Notes: generated by a model from the letters alone, not told the origin. Positions 1 to 7,085 are shown, counted from the first letter of the stretch. The stretch is 15,054 nucleotides of DNA from Thermoplasmata archaeon (GCA_021797265.1 JAJZZZ010000020.1:1-15054); one strand, 5' to 3'. Translations and numbers: made by a program.

Positions 1-2
1 CT

Positions 3-227
3 TTCTTCCCAATATCTCGGGCGCGGAAAATCGTGGAACCTGCCATATCGGCAGTAGCAGGGATAGTTTCCATTGCATACATTGCGATCCTGTATGAAGC
101 AAGCGGCCAGAACAATCTTGCCTTCATGACAGGGATCGTATCCTATCTGTCCATCATAACACTGGTAGTACTCAGCATTGCGGTATTCCTGCATGCAGGA
201 AAAACTGATGCGAGGTCATCATCATAA
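3..227 (+). CDS. C-terminal fragment of a membrane protein, possibly an APC-type amino-acid permease
   Basis: The frame is open from the left edge of the window to a TAA at 225-227, so this is the 3' end of a longer gene, not a 64-residue protein starting at the GTG at 33. The 75 visible residues begin with a short basic stretch (SRARK) and then show two hydrophobic spans, roughly residues 17-32 and 42-63, ending in a short polar tail (KTDARSSS). A basic cytoplasmic loop followed by two last helices and a polar tail is how many APC-superfamily amino-acid transporters end. No diagnostic motif is present, so the family is a guess. It lies 126 bp upstream of the hydroxyacid dehydrogenase on the same strand; that gene appears to have its own promoter. 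Confidence 0.55.
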   Translation, partial: FFPISRARKIVEPAISAVAGIVSIAYIAILYEASGQNNLAFMTGIVSYLSIITLVVLSIAVFLHAGKTDARSSS

Positions 228-325
228 GATGGGGTCTGCGTGTCGGTTGTGCGGCGGGAAACCTTCCCGAATAGCATCCTGCTGAATCTGTATCTCAGGG
301 AGGTCCGGACTGCCCAAGAACATGA

Positions 326-332
326 TTAAGTA
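326..332 (+). promoter_or_regulatory. Possible archaeal TATA box for the hydroxyacid dehydrogenase operon
   Basis: The AT-rich heptamer TTAAGTA is centred about 25 nt before the ATG at 354. That spacing would place the transcription start at or next to the start codon, a leaderless arrangement common in Thermoplasmatales and Sulfolobales. There is no Shine-Dalgarno sequence before this ATG, which fits. The match to the consensus is only moderate. Confidence 0.35.
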
Positions 333-353
333 GTTTCCACAGATCGTATATGC

Positions 354-1283
354 ATGAAAGTGACAGCTATTCTGCCGCCATTCCTCCCCATAGAGGATAT
401 CAGGAAAACTGCGTCAAGCATACTGCCAGGGATTGAGATCAGGACTGACCTTGACTTCACAGGCGATAAGAGCGACGTACTCATTGCAACAACATTCACG
501 CACATTGGAAAGGAAGAACTGGATAAGTTTCCTTCACTGAAATTCCTGCAGATTGCAAGCACAGGATACGACAACGTTGATCTGGACGAGGTTAAGAAGA
601 GGAACATTATCCTGTGCAATTCTCCCACCTCCAACAAGGAAAGCGTAGCCGAGCATGTCATTGGAATGGCTCTCTATTTCCTGAAGGACTTCAAATTTCT
701 TGATTCAGAGATAAGGAACGGCAACTGGCCCCTGCTCACCGCCTCCCGTGATCTGAAGGGTAAAATATTCGGAATCATAGGAATGGGGGCGATTGGAAAG
801 AGGCTTGTGGAGAGACTTGTGGTCATGGGTGCCGGTGTCATATATTACGATGCAAAAAGGCTGCCGGAAAAATCAGAGGATGATCTTGGGGTTATATACG
901 TTCCACTGGATGAACTCATTTCTTCGGCTGACATAATCTCGCTGCATGTGCCCCTGACTGATGACACGAGGAAGATGATCTCCAGGAAGCAGTTTGAGGC
1001 CATGAAACAGGGATGCATATTCATCAACACCTCCCGGGCTGAGGTTGTAAACACTCCAGATCTTATAAGGGCCCTGAAGGAAGGCAGGATTAAGGCAGGC
1101 ATTGATGTCTATGATAAGGAGCCACCTGACTTCTCATCAGATCTGTTCAGGATGGATAGCGCACTGTTCAGCCCTCACATCGCTGGAGTGACAATAGAGA
1201 GCCAGGGCCGGTTCATAGAGGAGACCGTAGCCAATGTGATCAGGTTCCTGCAGGGCGTGGATCCAATCAACAGGGTGATCTGA
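354..1283 (+). CDS. D-isomer-specific 2-hydroxyacid dehydrogenase, NAD-preferring
   Basis: This 309-residue protein has the full length and motif order of the D-2-hydroxyacid dehydrogenase family, which interconverts 2-oxoacids and D-2-hydroxyacids in the cytoplasm. The Rossmann fold starts around residue 138 with G143-M-G145-A-I-G148. An aspartate follows the second strand (D166), the usual sign of NAD rather than NADP preference. The catalytic triad is visible: R228 in NTSR, E256 in DKEPP and H275 in SPHIAG. The family covers glyoxylate/hydroxypyruvate reductases, phosphoglycerate dehydrogenases, D-lactate and D-mandelate dehydrogenases. Length and the lack of an ACT domain argue against SerA; the substrate cannot be read from the sequence. 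Its stop overlaps the start of the next gene (TGATG, 1281-1285), so the two are probably translationally coupled. The next gene consumes 2-oxoacids, so oxidation of a 2-hydroxyacid is the likely direction (inference). Confidence 0.9.
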   Translation: MKVTAILPPFLPIEDIRKTASSILPGIEIRTDLDFTGDKSDVLIATTFTHIGKEELDKFPSLKFLQIASTGYDNVDLDEVKKRNIILCNSPTSNKESVAEHVIGMALYFLKDFKFLDSEIRNGNWPLLTASRDLKGKIFGIIGMGAIGKRLVERLVVMGAGVIYYDAKRLPEKSEDDLGVIYVPLDELISSADIISLHVPLTDDTRKMISRKQFEAMKQGCIFINTSRAEVVNTPDLIRALKEGRIKAGIDVYDKEPPDFSSDLFRMDSALFSPHIAGVTIESQGRFIEETVANVIRFLQGVDPINRVI

Positions 1284-2824
1284 TGAAGGGCTATGAAATC
1301 TTCTCGCAGAGTCTTGAAAAACTTGGGCTCAAGCGGCTCTTCGGTAACCCGGGCACCACTGAGATACCAATGCTCAGGGGCATAAAGAATTACTATCTTA
1401 CAGTGCATGATTCAATATCTCTGGGCATGGCTGACGGCCTGGCACAGATATCCGGATCACCGACCATATGCAATCTGCACACAATGCCCGGGCTTGGCAA
1501 TTCAATGGCTTTCCTCCACACAGCTTACCATAACCGTTCTCCAGTCATAGTGACCGCAGGGCAGCAGGATTACAGGCATATCTTCTATGAACCCATCCTA
1601 TCAGGCGACCTTCTGGGCACAGTATCCGGCCTTGTGAAATACAGGTACGAGATAAAGGATCCAGCTGATATATACAGGTCTCTGAAACGGGCATACCAGA
1701 TTGCAACCACACCTCCAATGGGGCCAGTCTTCCTGAGCTTTCCAATGAACTTCATGGATCAGGATCATGATGAGGCGTTCGATGATTTCAGCCCAGTCAG
1801 GCAGGAATATGTAAACGTTGATGCAGTGAAGGACATAGTTAATCAGATAAATGAATCTTCCAATCCAGCAATTGTATTCGGGTATGAGATCGATCTGTAC
1901 GGGGCTTTCAGAGAAGCTCAGGAATTTGCCCACAGGATCGGGTGCCCCGTTTATGGGGAGCCGCTTTCAAGCAGGGGCTGTTATCCATCGGATGACCCGC
2001 AGTATGCTGGGGATCTTCCACCAGCAGCTGCGCTCATTGATATGAGGCTTGCGGCAAATGACCTTATCATTGTTATTGGTGGCGATATCACGCTGTATCC
2101 ATACACACCTTCTCCACTGCTGCAGGGGAAACACATCATATGCATAGGCACTGACATATCTGGGAAAATTGGGACAGGTTATGTTATGAATCCAAAACTT
2201 TTCCTGAAGGAGGCAGCAAAATCCGTGAAGAAGAAGGGAAATTACTCCAGAAGTGTGGACTACACTGCCAAGACTGCAGTGGCACTGGCCAGAAGGAAAA
2301 TGGAACCCCTGTACGTAATGTCCATGATAAAGCGCACATTCCAGGACCATGTCATAGTTGACGAATCCATATCTGCTTCACAGATATTGAGGAATGTGGT
2401 GGGTTACAGACCCCAATCCTATTTCACTGCCAAGACCGGTCAGCTGGGTTGGGCCCTTCCCGCTGCCGCAGGTATTTCAATATCCGGCGACAGGGTTCTC
2501 GCTGTTCTTGGTGACGGGGCTTTCATGTACACCCTCCAGACACTTTGGACCATACGAAGGTATAACCTGCCCGTGAAGACGATAATTCTGAACAACGGTG
2601 GGTATATGATACTGAGAAGCTTTGCGGAAAGCTATTATGCAGACATGAAGGACAGGGATTTCCTGCAGCCCAGGATGGATATTCCCAGCATAGTAGAGGC
2701 ATTCGGCATACCCGCCCGTGTGGCTGATTCTGCACTGGAAAGCCTGCAGTGGCTCAGGGAAGGCAATGAGCCAAAGGTCCTGATGATCAACACCAGTGAG
2801 GAAATACCGAAAATGTTCATCTGA
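1283..2824 (+). CDS. Thiamine-diphosphate enzyme, benzoylformate decarboxylase-like
   Basis: This 513-residue enzyme has the three-part layout (Pyr, central, PP domains) of the acetolactate synthase/decarboxylase superfamily and resembles benzoylformate decarboxylase (BFD) most. The N-terminal part has FGNPGTTE (20-27), MADG (49-52) and NLHTMPG (64-70), where H66 matches BFD His70, then VTAGQQ (90-95). The diphosphate/Mg motif runs from GDG (410-412) to NN (437-438). Upstream of it is GQLGWALPAAAG (386-397), as in BFD. Two catalytic positions differ, judged from my recollection of Pseudomonas BFD: the cofactor-activating Glu (BFD Glu47) is D43, and BFD His281 falls on a proline near 274. The likely reaction is 2-oxoacid decarboxylation to an aldehyde, or a carboligation; the substrate is unknown. 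The ATG at 1283 overlaps the previous stop, and GGTGATC (1274-1280) complements the 16S rRNA 3' end. Confidence 0.85.
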   Translation: MKGYEIFSQSLEKLGLKRLFGNPGTTEIPMLRGIKNYYLTVHDSISLGMADGLAQISGSPTICNLHTMPGLGNSMAFLHTAYHNRSPVIVTAGQQDYRHIFYEPILSGDLLGTVSGLVKYRYEIKDPADIYRSLKRAYQIATTPPMGPVFLSFPMNFMDQDHDEAFDDFSPVRQEYVNVDAVKDIVNQINESSNPAIVFGYEIDLYGAFREAQEFAHRIGCPVYGEPLSSRGCYPSDDPQYAGDLPPAAALIDMRLAANDLIIVIGGDITLYPYTPSPLLQGKHIICIGTDISGKIGTGYVMNPKLFLKEAAKSVKKKGNYSRSVDYTAKTAVALARRKMEPLYVMSMIKRTFQDHVIVDESISASQILRNVVGYRPQSYFTAKTGQLGWALPAAAGISISGDRVLAVLGDGAFMYTLQTLWTIRRYNLPVKTIILNNGGYMILRSFAESYYADMKDRDFLQPRMDIPSIVEAFGIPARVADSALESLQWLREGNEPKVLMINTSEEIPKMFI

Positions 2825-2882
2825 CGGGGCTCATTCTCGCCAGACAATTTCACTTTATCGCTGATGACAGAGCATCATGGAA

Positions 2883-4376
2883 TTATTCATCTGAAATGAT
2901 GAGCCCATATGCAACCCTGTCAAAGTCGCTCTCATGTTCATTGAGGAACAGGTGCCTGGTCTGTGTGTATTCAAGGATGCCTTCCAGACCCAGCTCACGG
3001 CCTATTCCACTCTTCTTGAATCCTCCCCGTGGAGCAGCAGCGGAAAGCAGGTGGTAATCATTTATCCAGACTGTTCCAGCCTCTATCTGGGACCCTATTT
3101 CCTTTGCAGCCTTCATATCCCTGGTCCAGAGTCCCGATGCGAGGCCGTACTTGCTGGAGTTGGCTATTCTCACTGCCTCGCCGGTGTCGCTGAATTCTGT
3201 CACTGTCAGTACGGGACCGAAGATCTCCTCCCTGGCAACAGTCATTGCTTCTGTCACGTTGTCAAGTATGGTAGGAGGAAAGAACAGCCCACTATCCGGA
3301 ACCTGGTGCCCCAGATCCCTCTGGAATACAACATTAGCTCCCTGTGAAGATCCCTCGTCCACAAGATTGGTGATCTTCTTAAGCTGGTCCGGGGTGGTTA
3401 TGGCACTGATCTCGGTTTCCATGTCAAGCGGATTCCCTGCCTTCATGTTCTGCAGATGTTTTTCCATACTCCTGAGAAGTTTATCCTTGACGCTGCTATG
3501 CACTAGCAACCTGCTTCCGGATTCGCACAGCTGTCCTGAATTGAGGAATATGCCGAAGAGGATTCCCTTTGCTGCATGATCCAGGTCCGCATCCGGAAGC
3601 ACTATGTTTGGGGATTTTCCTCCCAGTTCAAGCGTAACCTTCTTCAGGTTCTCTGCGGCCATCCCCATTATTTTCCTTCCTGTCTGTGTTGACCCAGTGA
3701 AACTTATCATGGATACGCGATCATCTGTACAGATAGTGTTGCCAACCTCTGTTCCGGTACCCGCAACTATGTTTATGACACCTGACGGAAAGCCAGCCTC
3801 CTGAATGTCCCTGGCAAGCATCAGTGCAGTTACGGGGGTGTGGTGTGAAGGCTTCAGCACAATGGTATTTCCTGCAAGAATGGCAGGGGCAATTTTCCAG
3901 ACTGCCATGAGGAACGGTACATTCCACGGGGCAATTGCACCAACAACTCCCATTGGTGCGTTCTGCACTATGCCCTTTGTGTCTGGGTACTCTGGATGAG
4001 AGATTTCCCTGGAAAATCTGAATTCCTGTGTGCTTGAAAAATATTCTATATGCGATATGCCTAGAGGGATATCCATGAGGGTGCTCTGCCTTATTGTTTT
4101 GCCAGTGTTAGCGGATTCCATCCTGGCGTATTCGTAGCTCTTATCCTGCACAAGTTCAGCAAGCTTCGCAAGAAGCTGCTGCCTCTCTGGTATGGATGTC
4201 TTCACCCAGATCTTATGGAATGCAGAATCGGCAGCATCTATTGCCTCTATGGCTGATTTCCTGCTGCCAAGCACAACAGTTGCAACCTCAGACCCGTCTG
4301 CAGGACTCACAAGCCTTGTTTTCTTACCATCCTCTACAAATTCGCCATTCACGTAGTTCCCCATGATGTCAGTCAA
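2883..4376 (-). CDS. NAD(P)-dependent aldehyde dehydrogenase
   Basis: This 497-residue protein is a complete aldehyde dehydrogenase superfamily member, oxidising an aldehyde to the carboxylic acid. Key sites, numbered from the TTG start, are N152 (APWN), K175 (KPS), FTGST (226-230), general base E250 in ELGGK, catalytic C284 in GQLC, E384 in EEIFGP and KSGIGRE (455-461). It looks more like the betaine/benzaldehyde dehydrogenase branch than the Thermoplasma glyceraldehyde dehydrogenase branch, a visual impression only. The residue that usually binds the adenine ribose of NAD (Glu in KPSE) is His178 here, so cofactor use is open. The TTG at 4376 has AGGAG at 4391-4387 with 10-nt spacing; an in-frame ATG at 4364, giving 493 residues, is the alternative. 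It converges on the decarboxylase-like gene with a 58-bp gap, and could oxidise that enzyme's aldehyde product. Confidence 0.93.
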   Translation of the reverse strand: MTDIMGNYVNGEFVEDGKKTRLVSPADGSEVATVVLGSRKSAIEAIDAADSAFHKIWVKTSIPERQQLLAKLAELVQDKSYEYARMESANTGKTIRQSTLMDIPLGISHIEYFSSTQEFRFSREISHPEYPDTKGIVQNAPMGVVGAIAPWNVPFLMAVWKIAPAILAGNTIVLKPSHHTPVTALMLARDIQEAGFPSGVINIVAGTGTEVGNTICTDDRVSMISFTGSTQTGRKIMGMAAENLKKVTLELGGKSPNIVLPDADLDHAAKGILFGIFLNSGQLCESGSRLLVHSSVKDKLLRSMEKHLQNMKAGNPLDMETEISAITTPDQLKKITNLVDEGSSQGANVVFQRDLGHQVPDSGLFFPPTILDNVTEAMTVAREEIFGPVLTVTEFSDTGEAVRIANSSKYGLASGLWTRDMKAAKEIGSQIEAGTVWINDYHLLSAAAPRGGFKKSGIGRELGLEGILEYTQTRHLFLNEHESDFDRVAYGLIISDE

Positions 4377-4386
4377 TTTACAACAG

Positions 4387-4424
4387 CTCCTGTGTGATCA
4401 GCAACCTTGAGGTATTAATCTTTA
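4387..4424 (-). promoter_or_regulatory. Possible promoter and ribosome-binding site of the aldehyde dehydrogenase gene
   Basis: Read on the minus strand, an AT-rich TATA-like element (AAAGATTAATA) lies at 4424-4413 and AGGAG at 4391-4387. If the TATA element is used, transcription would start around 4391, close to the AGGAG, so one of the two may be coincidental. The AGGAG is the main reason to prefer the TTG start at 4376 over the ATG at 4364. Confidence 0.3.
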
Positions 4425-4523
4425 CCTGCCCCATGTACGTAGCATTATCATCATCTGCAGTTGGCTTCCTTATTCTCCCGGTTAGTGTTGCCTTAACATA
4501 TACAATACGCCGGTTCTCAAAAC

Positions 4524-4532
4524 TTTAAAAAA
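4524..4532 (+). promoter_or_regulatory. TATA box upstream of the MFS pseudogene
   Basis: TTTAAAAAA is centred about 27 nt before the TTG at 4555, the spacing expected for leaderless transcription. It is one of the better TATA-like boxes in the window. It supports the TTG (or an ancestral ATG at that position) as the original start and shows that the promoter survives although the gene is broken. Confidence 0.5.
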
Positions 4533-4554
4533 TACGGAATAGCATAAATTTAAG

Positions 4555-5843
4555 TTGGAAAAAATCACATCGGTTCAGGCTGATCCCCGCAGGTGGGGCA
4601 TACTAATGGGTTTCACCCTCATATCAATGTCATCCCAGATAATCTGGCTCAATTTTGCAGGTATTGTGAGTCCGCAGACCCAGGATATATTCCACGTCGG
4701 CCTTGGGCAGATCGGCCTCATATCGGCAGTCTGGCCACTTGTTTTCATCCCTCTTTCAATGCCTGCCGGATTGCTGGTGGACAGGTGGGGATTCAGGAAG
4801 ACCGTCATTCTTGGTGGCGGCATAATTATGGTCTTTTCCCGGCTCAGGATTTTATCGGGCACAGATTTCACCTCGCTCTTTGTGTTTGAGAGCCTCGCAA
4901 CCATAGGGCAGCCATTCATATTCAACAGTATTTCCAAGCTTTCCGGTGACTGGTTCCCATCCGGGGAGCAGACGGTTGCCACTGGAATTGGCACAATGGG
5001 GCAGATTGTAGGAATGACGATCGCACTTGTAATTGTTCCCGTAATGGTTCCCAACGCCATATACGGTGAACTGAGATACAATTTTCTTGTTGTGTTGGCA
5101 ATTGCCACAGCATCCTTTGTGATTTTTCTTGCATTCGCGAGAGAATGACCCGTTGCGGCGACTGAGGTGCAGAACCATGGAGAGAGAATATTCAGCCAGA
5201 TGAAGGCTCTGGCAGAGCTCAGGAATATTGTGATCCTGATGGTCCTTTTCTTTATAGGTGTTGGAATATTCAGTGGACTGGTGCAGTGGATAGAGGCAAT
5301 TCTCTTCAGCAGAGGCATACCGTCGCTCTACGGAGGTCTCACCGGTGCTGCAATGCTCACAGCGGATTAATTGGAATGGTGGTCGTATCCGTGTTGTCAG
5401 ACAGGTATAAGCGCCTGAAGTTAATAGTAATGATAAACACCCTTATTGCTGGACTTTTTCTCCTGCTTTTCAGCTTCCGTGCTGACCTTATCTATTATGT
5501 TGCCGTTTCGGTGGTTATAGGATTCTTCCTTCTCTCCCTGGCTCACGTTGGGTTTCAGCTGTCACTGGAAACTGCCTGTGGGGAGCGTGCTTGAACTGCA
5601 GCTGCAATGGTCTGGCTAACATCGCAGGTTGGCGCCCTTTTCTTCATTCTTATCCTGCCAGCCCTTGAGGGTGCACAAGCAGAAAGTAATTTTATGCCCG
5701 GAAACCTATAGTTCCTCATAGTCATATCCATGGCTGTGCTGGCGCTGGCTGGATTTGGCCTGAGCTTTGCCATAGGAAAGAAGAAATATGCAGAATCACT
5801 GGGAGAAGCAATTGAACCAGCATCAGAAGAAGGGGAAGAATGA
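4555..5843 (+). pseudogene. Major facilitator superfamily transporter, pseudogene
   Basis: Read across frames, this is one complete MFS transporter of about 430 codons with several lesions. Part one (4555-5145) carries the first six helices and the loop 2-3 motif GLLVDRWGFRK. An in-frame TGA at 5146-5148 interrupts it; the same frame continues through GERIFSQMKALAELRN and the next helix to a TAA at 5368. There one base is missing (about 5359-5367): the protein continues in the +2 frame with GLIGMVVVSVLSDRYKR, the second motif-A copy. Two more stops follow, TGA at 5592-5594 and TAG at 5709-5711, before a natural end at TGA 5841-5843. The total of 1289 nt is one short of a multiple of three, as a single deletion predicts. 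The start is TTG, perhaps a decayed ATG. The substrate is unknown. TGA and TAG end other genes here, so recoding is unlikely. Confidence 0.85.
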
Positions 5844-6342
5844 TCCGTGGCTGCTAATGATGGATCTGGACGGCACGGTCTGGGATCACCTTGACATATC
5901 AAGCGTGAGGCCTCCATACCATGCTGCCGGACCGGGGAAGATTGAGAATCAGGATGGTACTGTTATCACAGTATTTCCAGAGGCTCTTGAATTCATTAAA
6001 TGGTGCCGCTCCAATGGCGCCATAACATGCACACTCAGCTGGAACCACCGGGATTACGTCATGGAAGCTCTTGAGAAACTTAGGATAATGGAACTTTTTG
6101 ACTATCATGAAACGGAGTTCTCACCGGCAAAGGACCGGAGAATTCTTCATTTGCTCGATGTGCTTCGCAAGAGAGGGATAACAGTAAGTCCTGATAGGAT
6201 TGTGTATGTTGATGATAGAGACATACACATGGATGACATACGTCGAAATGTTGGAAATATAGCCTTTTTGCATATATGGAAGGAGGTAAGGGACTATGGG
6301 GAAGCACGTGCAATCATCCGCAGCCGTATTATGGGGGTGTAA
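5788..6342 (+). CDS. HAD-superfamily phosphatase, magnesium-dependent phosphatase-1-like
   Basis: This 184-residue protein has the HAD motifs in order: motif I D26-L-D28-G-T-V with nucleophile D26, motif II S84 in TLSWN, motif III lysine probably K115 in SPAKDRR, and motif IV D142-D143 in VYVDDRD. Its short length and the VWDH after motif I fit the MDP-1/acid phosphatase family, Mg-dependent cytoplasmic phosphatases with broad or poorly defined substrates, including phosphotyrosine or sugar phosphates in other organisms. The start is uncertain. The ATG at 5788 lies inside the last 56 bases of the MFS pseudogene. The ATG pair at 5857/5860 would avoid that overlap but would cut the first strand (WLLMM) of the HAD fold. 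It looks intact beside a broken neighbour. Its stop overlaps by 14 bp the end of an antisense kinase remnant. Confidence 0.8.
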   Translation: MQNHWEKQLNQHQKKGKNDPWLLMMDLDGTVWDHLDISSVRPPYHAAGPGKIENQDGTVITVFPEALEFIKWCRSNGAITCTLSWNHRDYVMEALEKLRIMELFDYHETEFSPAKDRRILHLLDVLRKRGITVSPDRIVYVDDRDIHMDDIRRNVGNIAFLHIWKEVRDYGEARAIIRSRIMGV

Positions 6343-6571
6343 ACCCGACCTCACGGCGGTTCATCTCATGCATTGATAGTCTGTTGTTCTTATAGTATGA
6401 AACGAACTGCCTGAATAACCTGTCATATTTTCCTGTGTTATGGGGATCAGGTTCGAATAACCTTGTTTTCTCCCTGAGCACCCTGAGGTCAGCTGCCTTC
6501 ATGATTCCGGAACCAACAGCTGAAAGCAGTGCAGCACCCCTGACTGTGGCATATCGTGGGTTAAAACTTGA
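6329..6571 (-). pseudogene. C-terminal remnant of an FGGY-family sugar kinase
   Basis: On the minus strand a frame ending at TAA (6331-6329) encodes about 80 residues that match the end of FGGY carbohydrate kinases (xylulokinase/gluconokinase type). NPRYATVRGAALLSAVGSGI corresponds to the conserved C-terminal helix region, and FEPDPHNTGKYDRLFRQF to the usual F-x-PD-x(n)-Y-x-x-L-x-x-x-F ending. A stop (TAA, 6574-6572) lies just upstream in the same frame. I could not find the ATP-binding or sugar-binding parts of a kinase in any minus-strand frame beyond it, so the 5' portion, roughly 400 residues, is gone. There is no plausible start. This is a gene relic left by deletion or replacement. Whether the ancestor acted on gluconate, xylulose or glycerol cannot be told from this piece. 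Confidence 0.72.
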
Positions 6572-6745
6572 TTACGAAAGCCAGACGTATGATGTGCCTC
6601 GAAGAGAACTGTCAGGATTTCCAACCGGTATGTCAAACACCTTGCATGTTATGTCCGGTGGCATGGTTACTGGAACTATAACCACGACATCATCGGGGCT
6701 GACAGCCTCTTCTGACTTCAATCCAGATGTCATGCTCATATACAT
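6572..6745 (-). CDS. Small hypothetical ORF upstream of the kinase remnant
   Basis: A 57-codon minus-strand frame starts at an ATG at 6745 (other ATGs at 6739 and 6733), with AGGAA a few bases before it, and ends at TAA 6574-6572. The central part (VVVIVPVTMPPDITCKVFDI) looks like ordinary protein, with alternating hydrophobic residues and one cysteine, and its codons resemble those of nearby genes. I recognise no family. It shares its frame with the FGGY remnant just downstream but does not resemble the missing part of an FGGY kinase. It may be a real small gene, or another relic joined to the kinase tail. The plus-strand frame over the same bases is serine/threonine-rich and less protein-like. 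Confidence 0.3.
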   Translation of the reverse strand: MYMSMTSGLKSEEAVSPDDVVVIVPVTMPPDITCKVFDIPVGNPDSSLRGTSYVWLS

Positions 6746-6785
6746 GTCATTCCTGGCACCCTATGCTTCAGCCAGCAGCTCGCCA

Positions 6786-7013
6786 ATGAGATATTATGGA
6801 AACTATCGGGGACCCATGCCGGCTTCCTACAGGATAATTTCGCTTGTGCTTGGCCTTTCTGCTCTGGCGTTCCTGGGAATAGGTGATGGAATTTCAACGA
6901 ATTTCCTAAATCCGCTGGATTCCTTTGCAATTTTTGTAGTTCTCGCCATCCTTTCATATGCAGTGAGGATAATTGGAAGAGGAAAAGGCAGGAGTGCGAA
7001 ATCAGTTCAATAA
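6786..7013 (+). CDS. Small hypothetical protein with two predicted membrane helices
   Basis: From the ATG at 6786 the frame encodes 75 residues: a tyrosine-rich polar head (MRYYGNYRGPMPASYR), two hydrophobic spans at about residues 17-31 and 43-60, and a basic tail (GRGKGRSAKSVQ). The basic tail after helix two would favour a cytoplasmic C-terminus. The same frame is open back to a TTG-type start at 6435, but the upstream part runs antisense to the FGGY kinase relic and has no protein character, so I do not include it. It could be a genuine small membrane protein or the tail of a lost transporter. I recognise no family, and no convincing ribosome-binding site or promoter precedes it. Confidence 0.4.
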   Translation: MRYYGNYRGPMPASYRIISLVLGLSALAFLGIGDGISTNFLNPLDSFAIFVVLAILSYAVRIIGRGKGRSAKSVQ

Positions 7014-7085
7014 TCTTTAATAATTCTTCAAATGCAGTTCTTCCTGCCATATTCTTGACTATCTATTATATGTGTCAGGAAAGCC

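Noticed and set aside
255..269. Hairpin CGGGAA-ACC-TTCCCG as a terminator after the first gene
   Set aside because: The stem is only 6 bp with a 3-nt loop and no T-run follows, so it is too weak to call.
4575..5318. 247-codon minus-strand open frame
   Set aside because: It is exactly antisense to the MFS pseudogene, is rich in I, S, T and P as expected for the complement of a hydrophobic gene, and shows no motif. The plus strand has clear transporter motifs.
5146..5711. Recoding of TGA (selenocysteine/Trp) or TAG (pyrrolysine) in the MFS gene
   Set aside because: TGA and TAG end other intact genes here, a frameshift is also present, and the codons fall at unrelated positions of a transporter. 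Decay explains all of it.
6435..7013. A single 192-residue plus-strand protein
   Set aside because: Its first part is antisense to the FGGY kinase relic and its middle is antisense to another protein-like frame; only the part from 6786 looks like protein.
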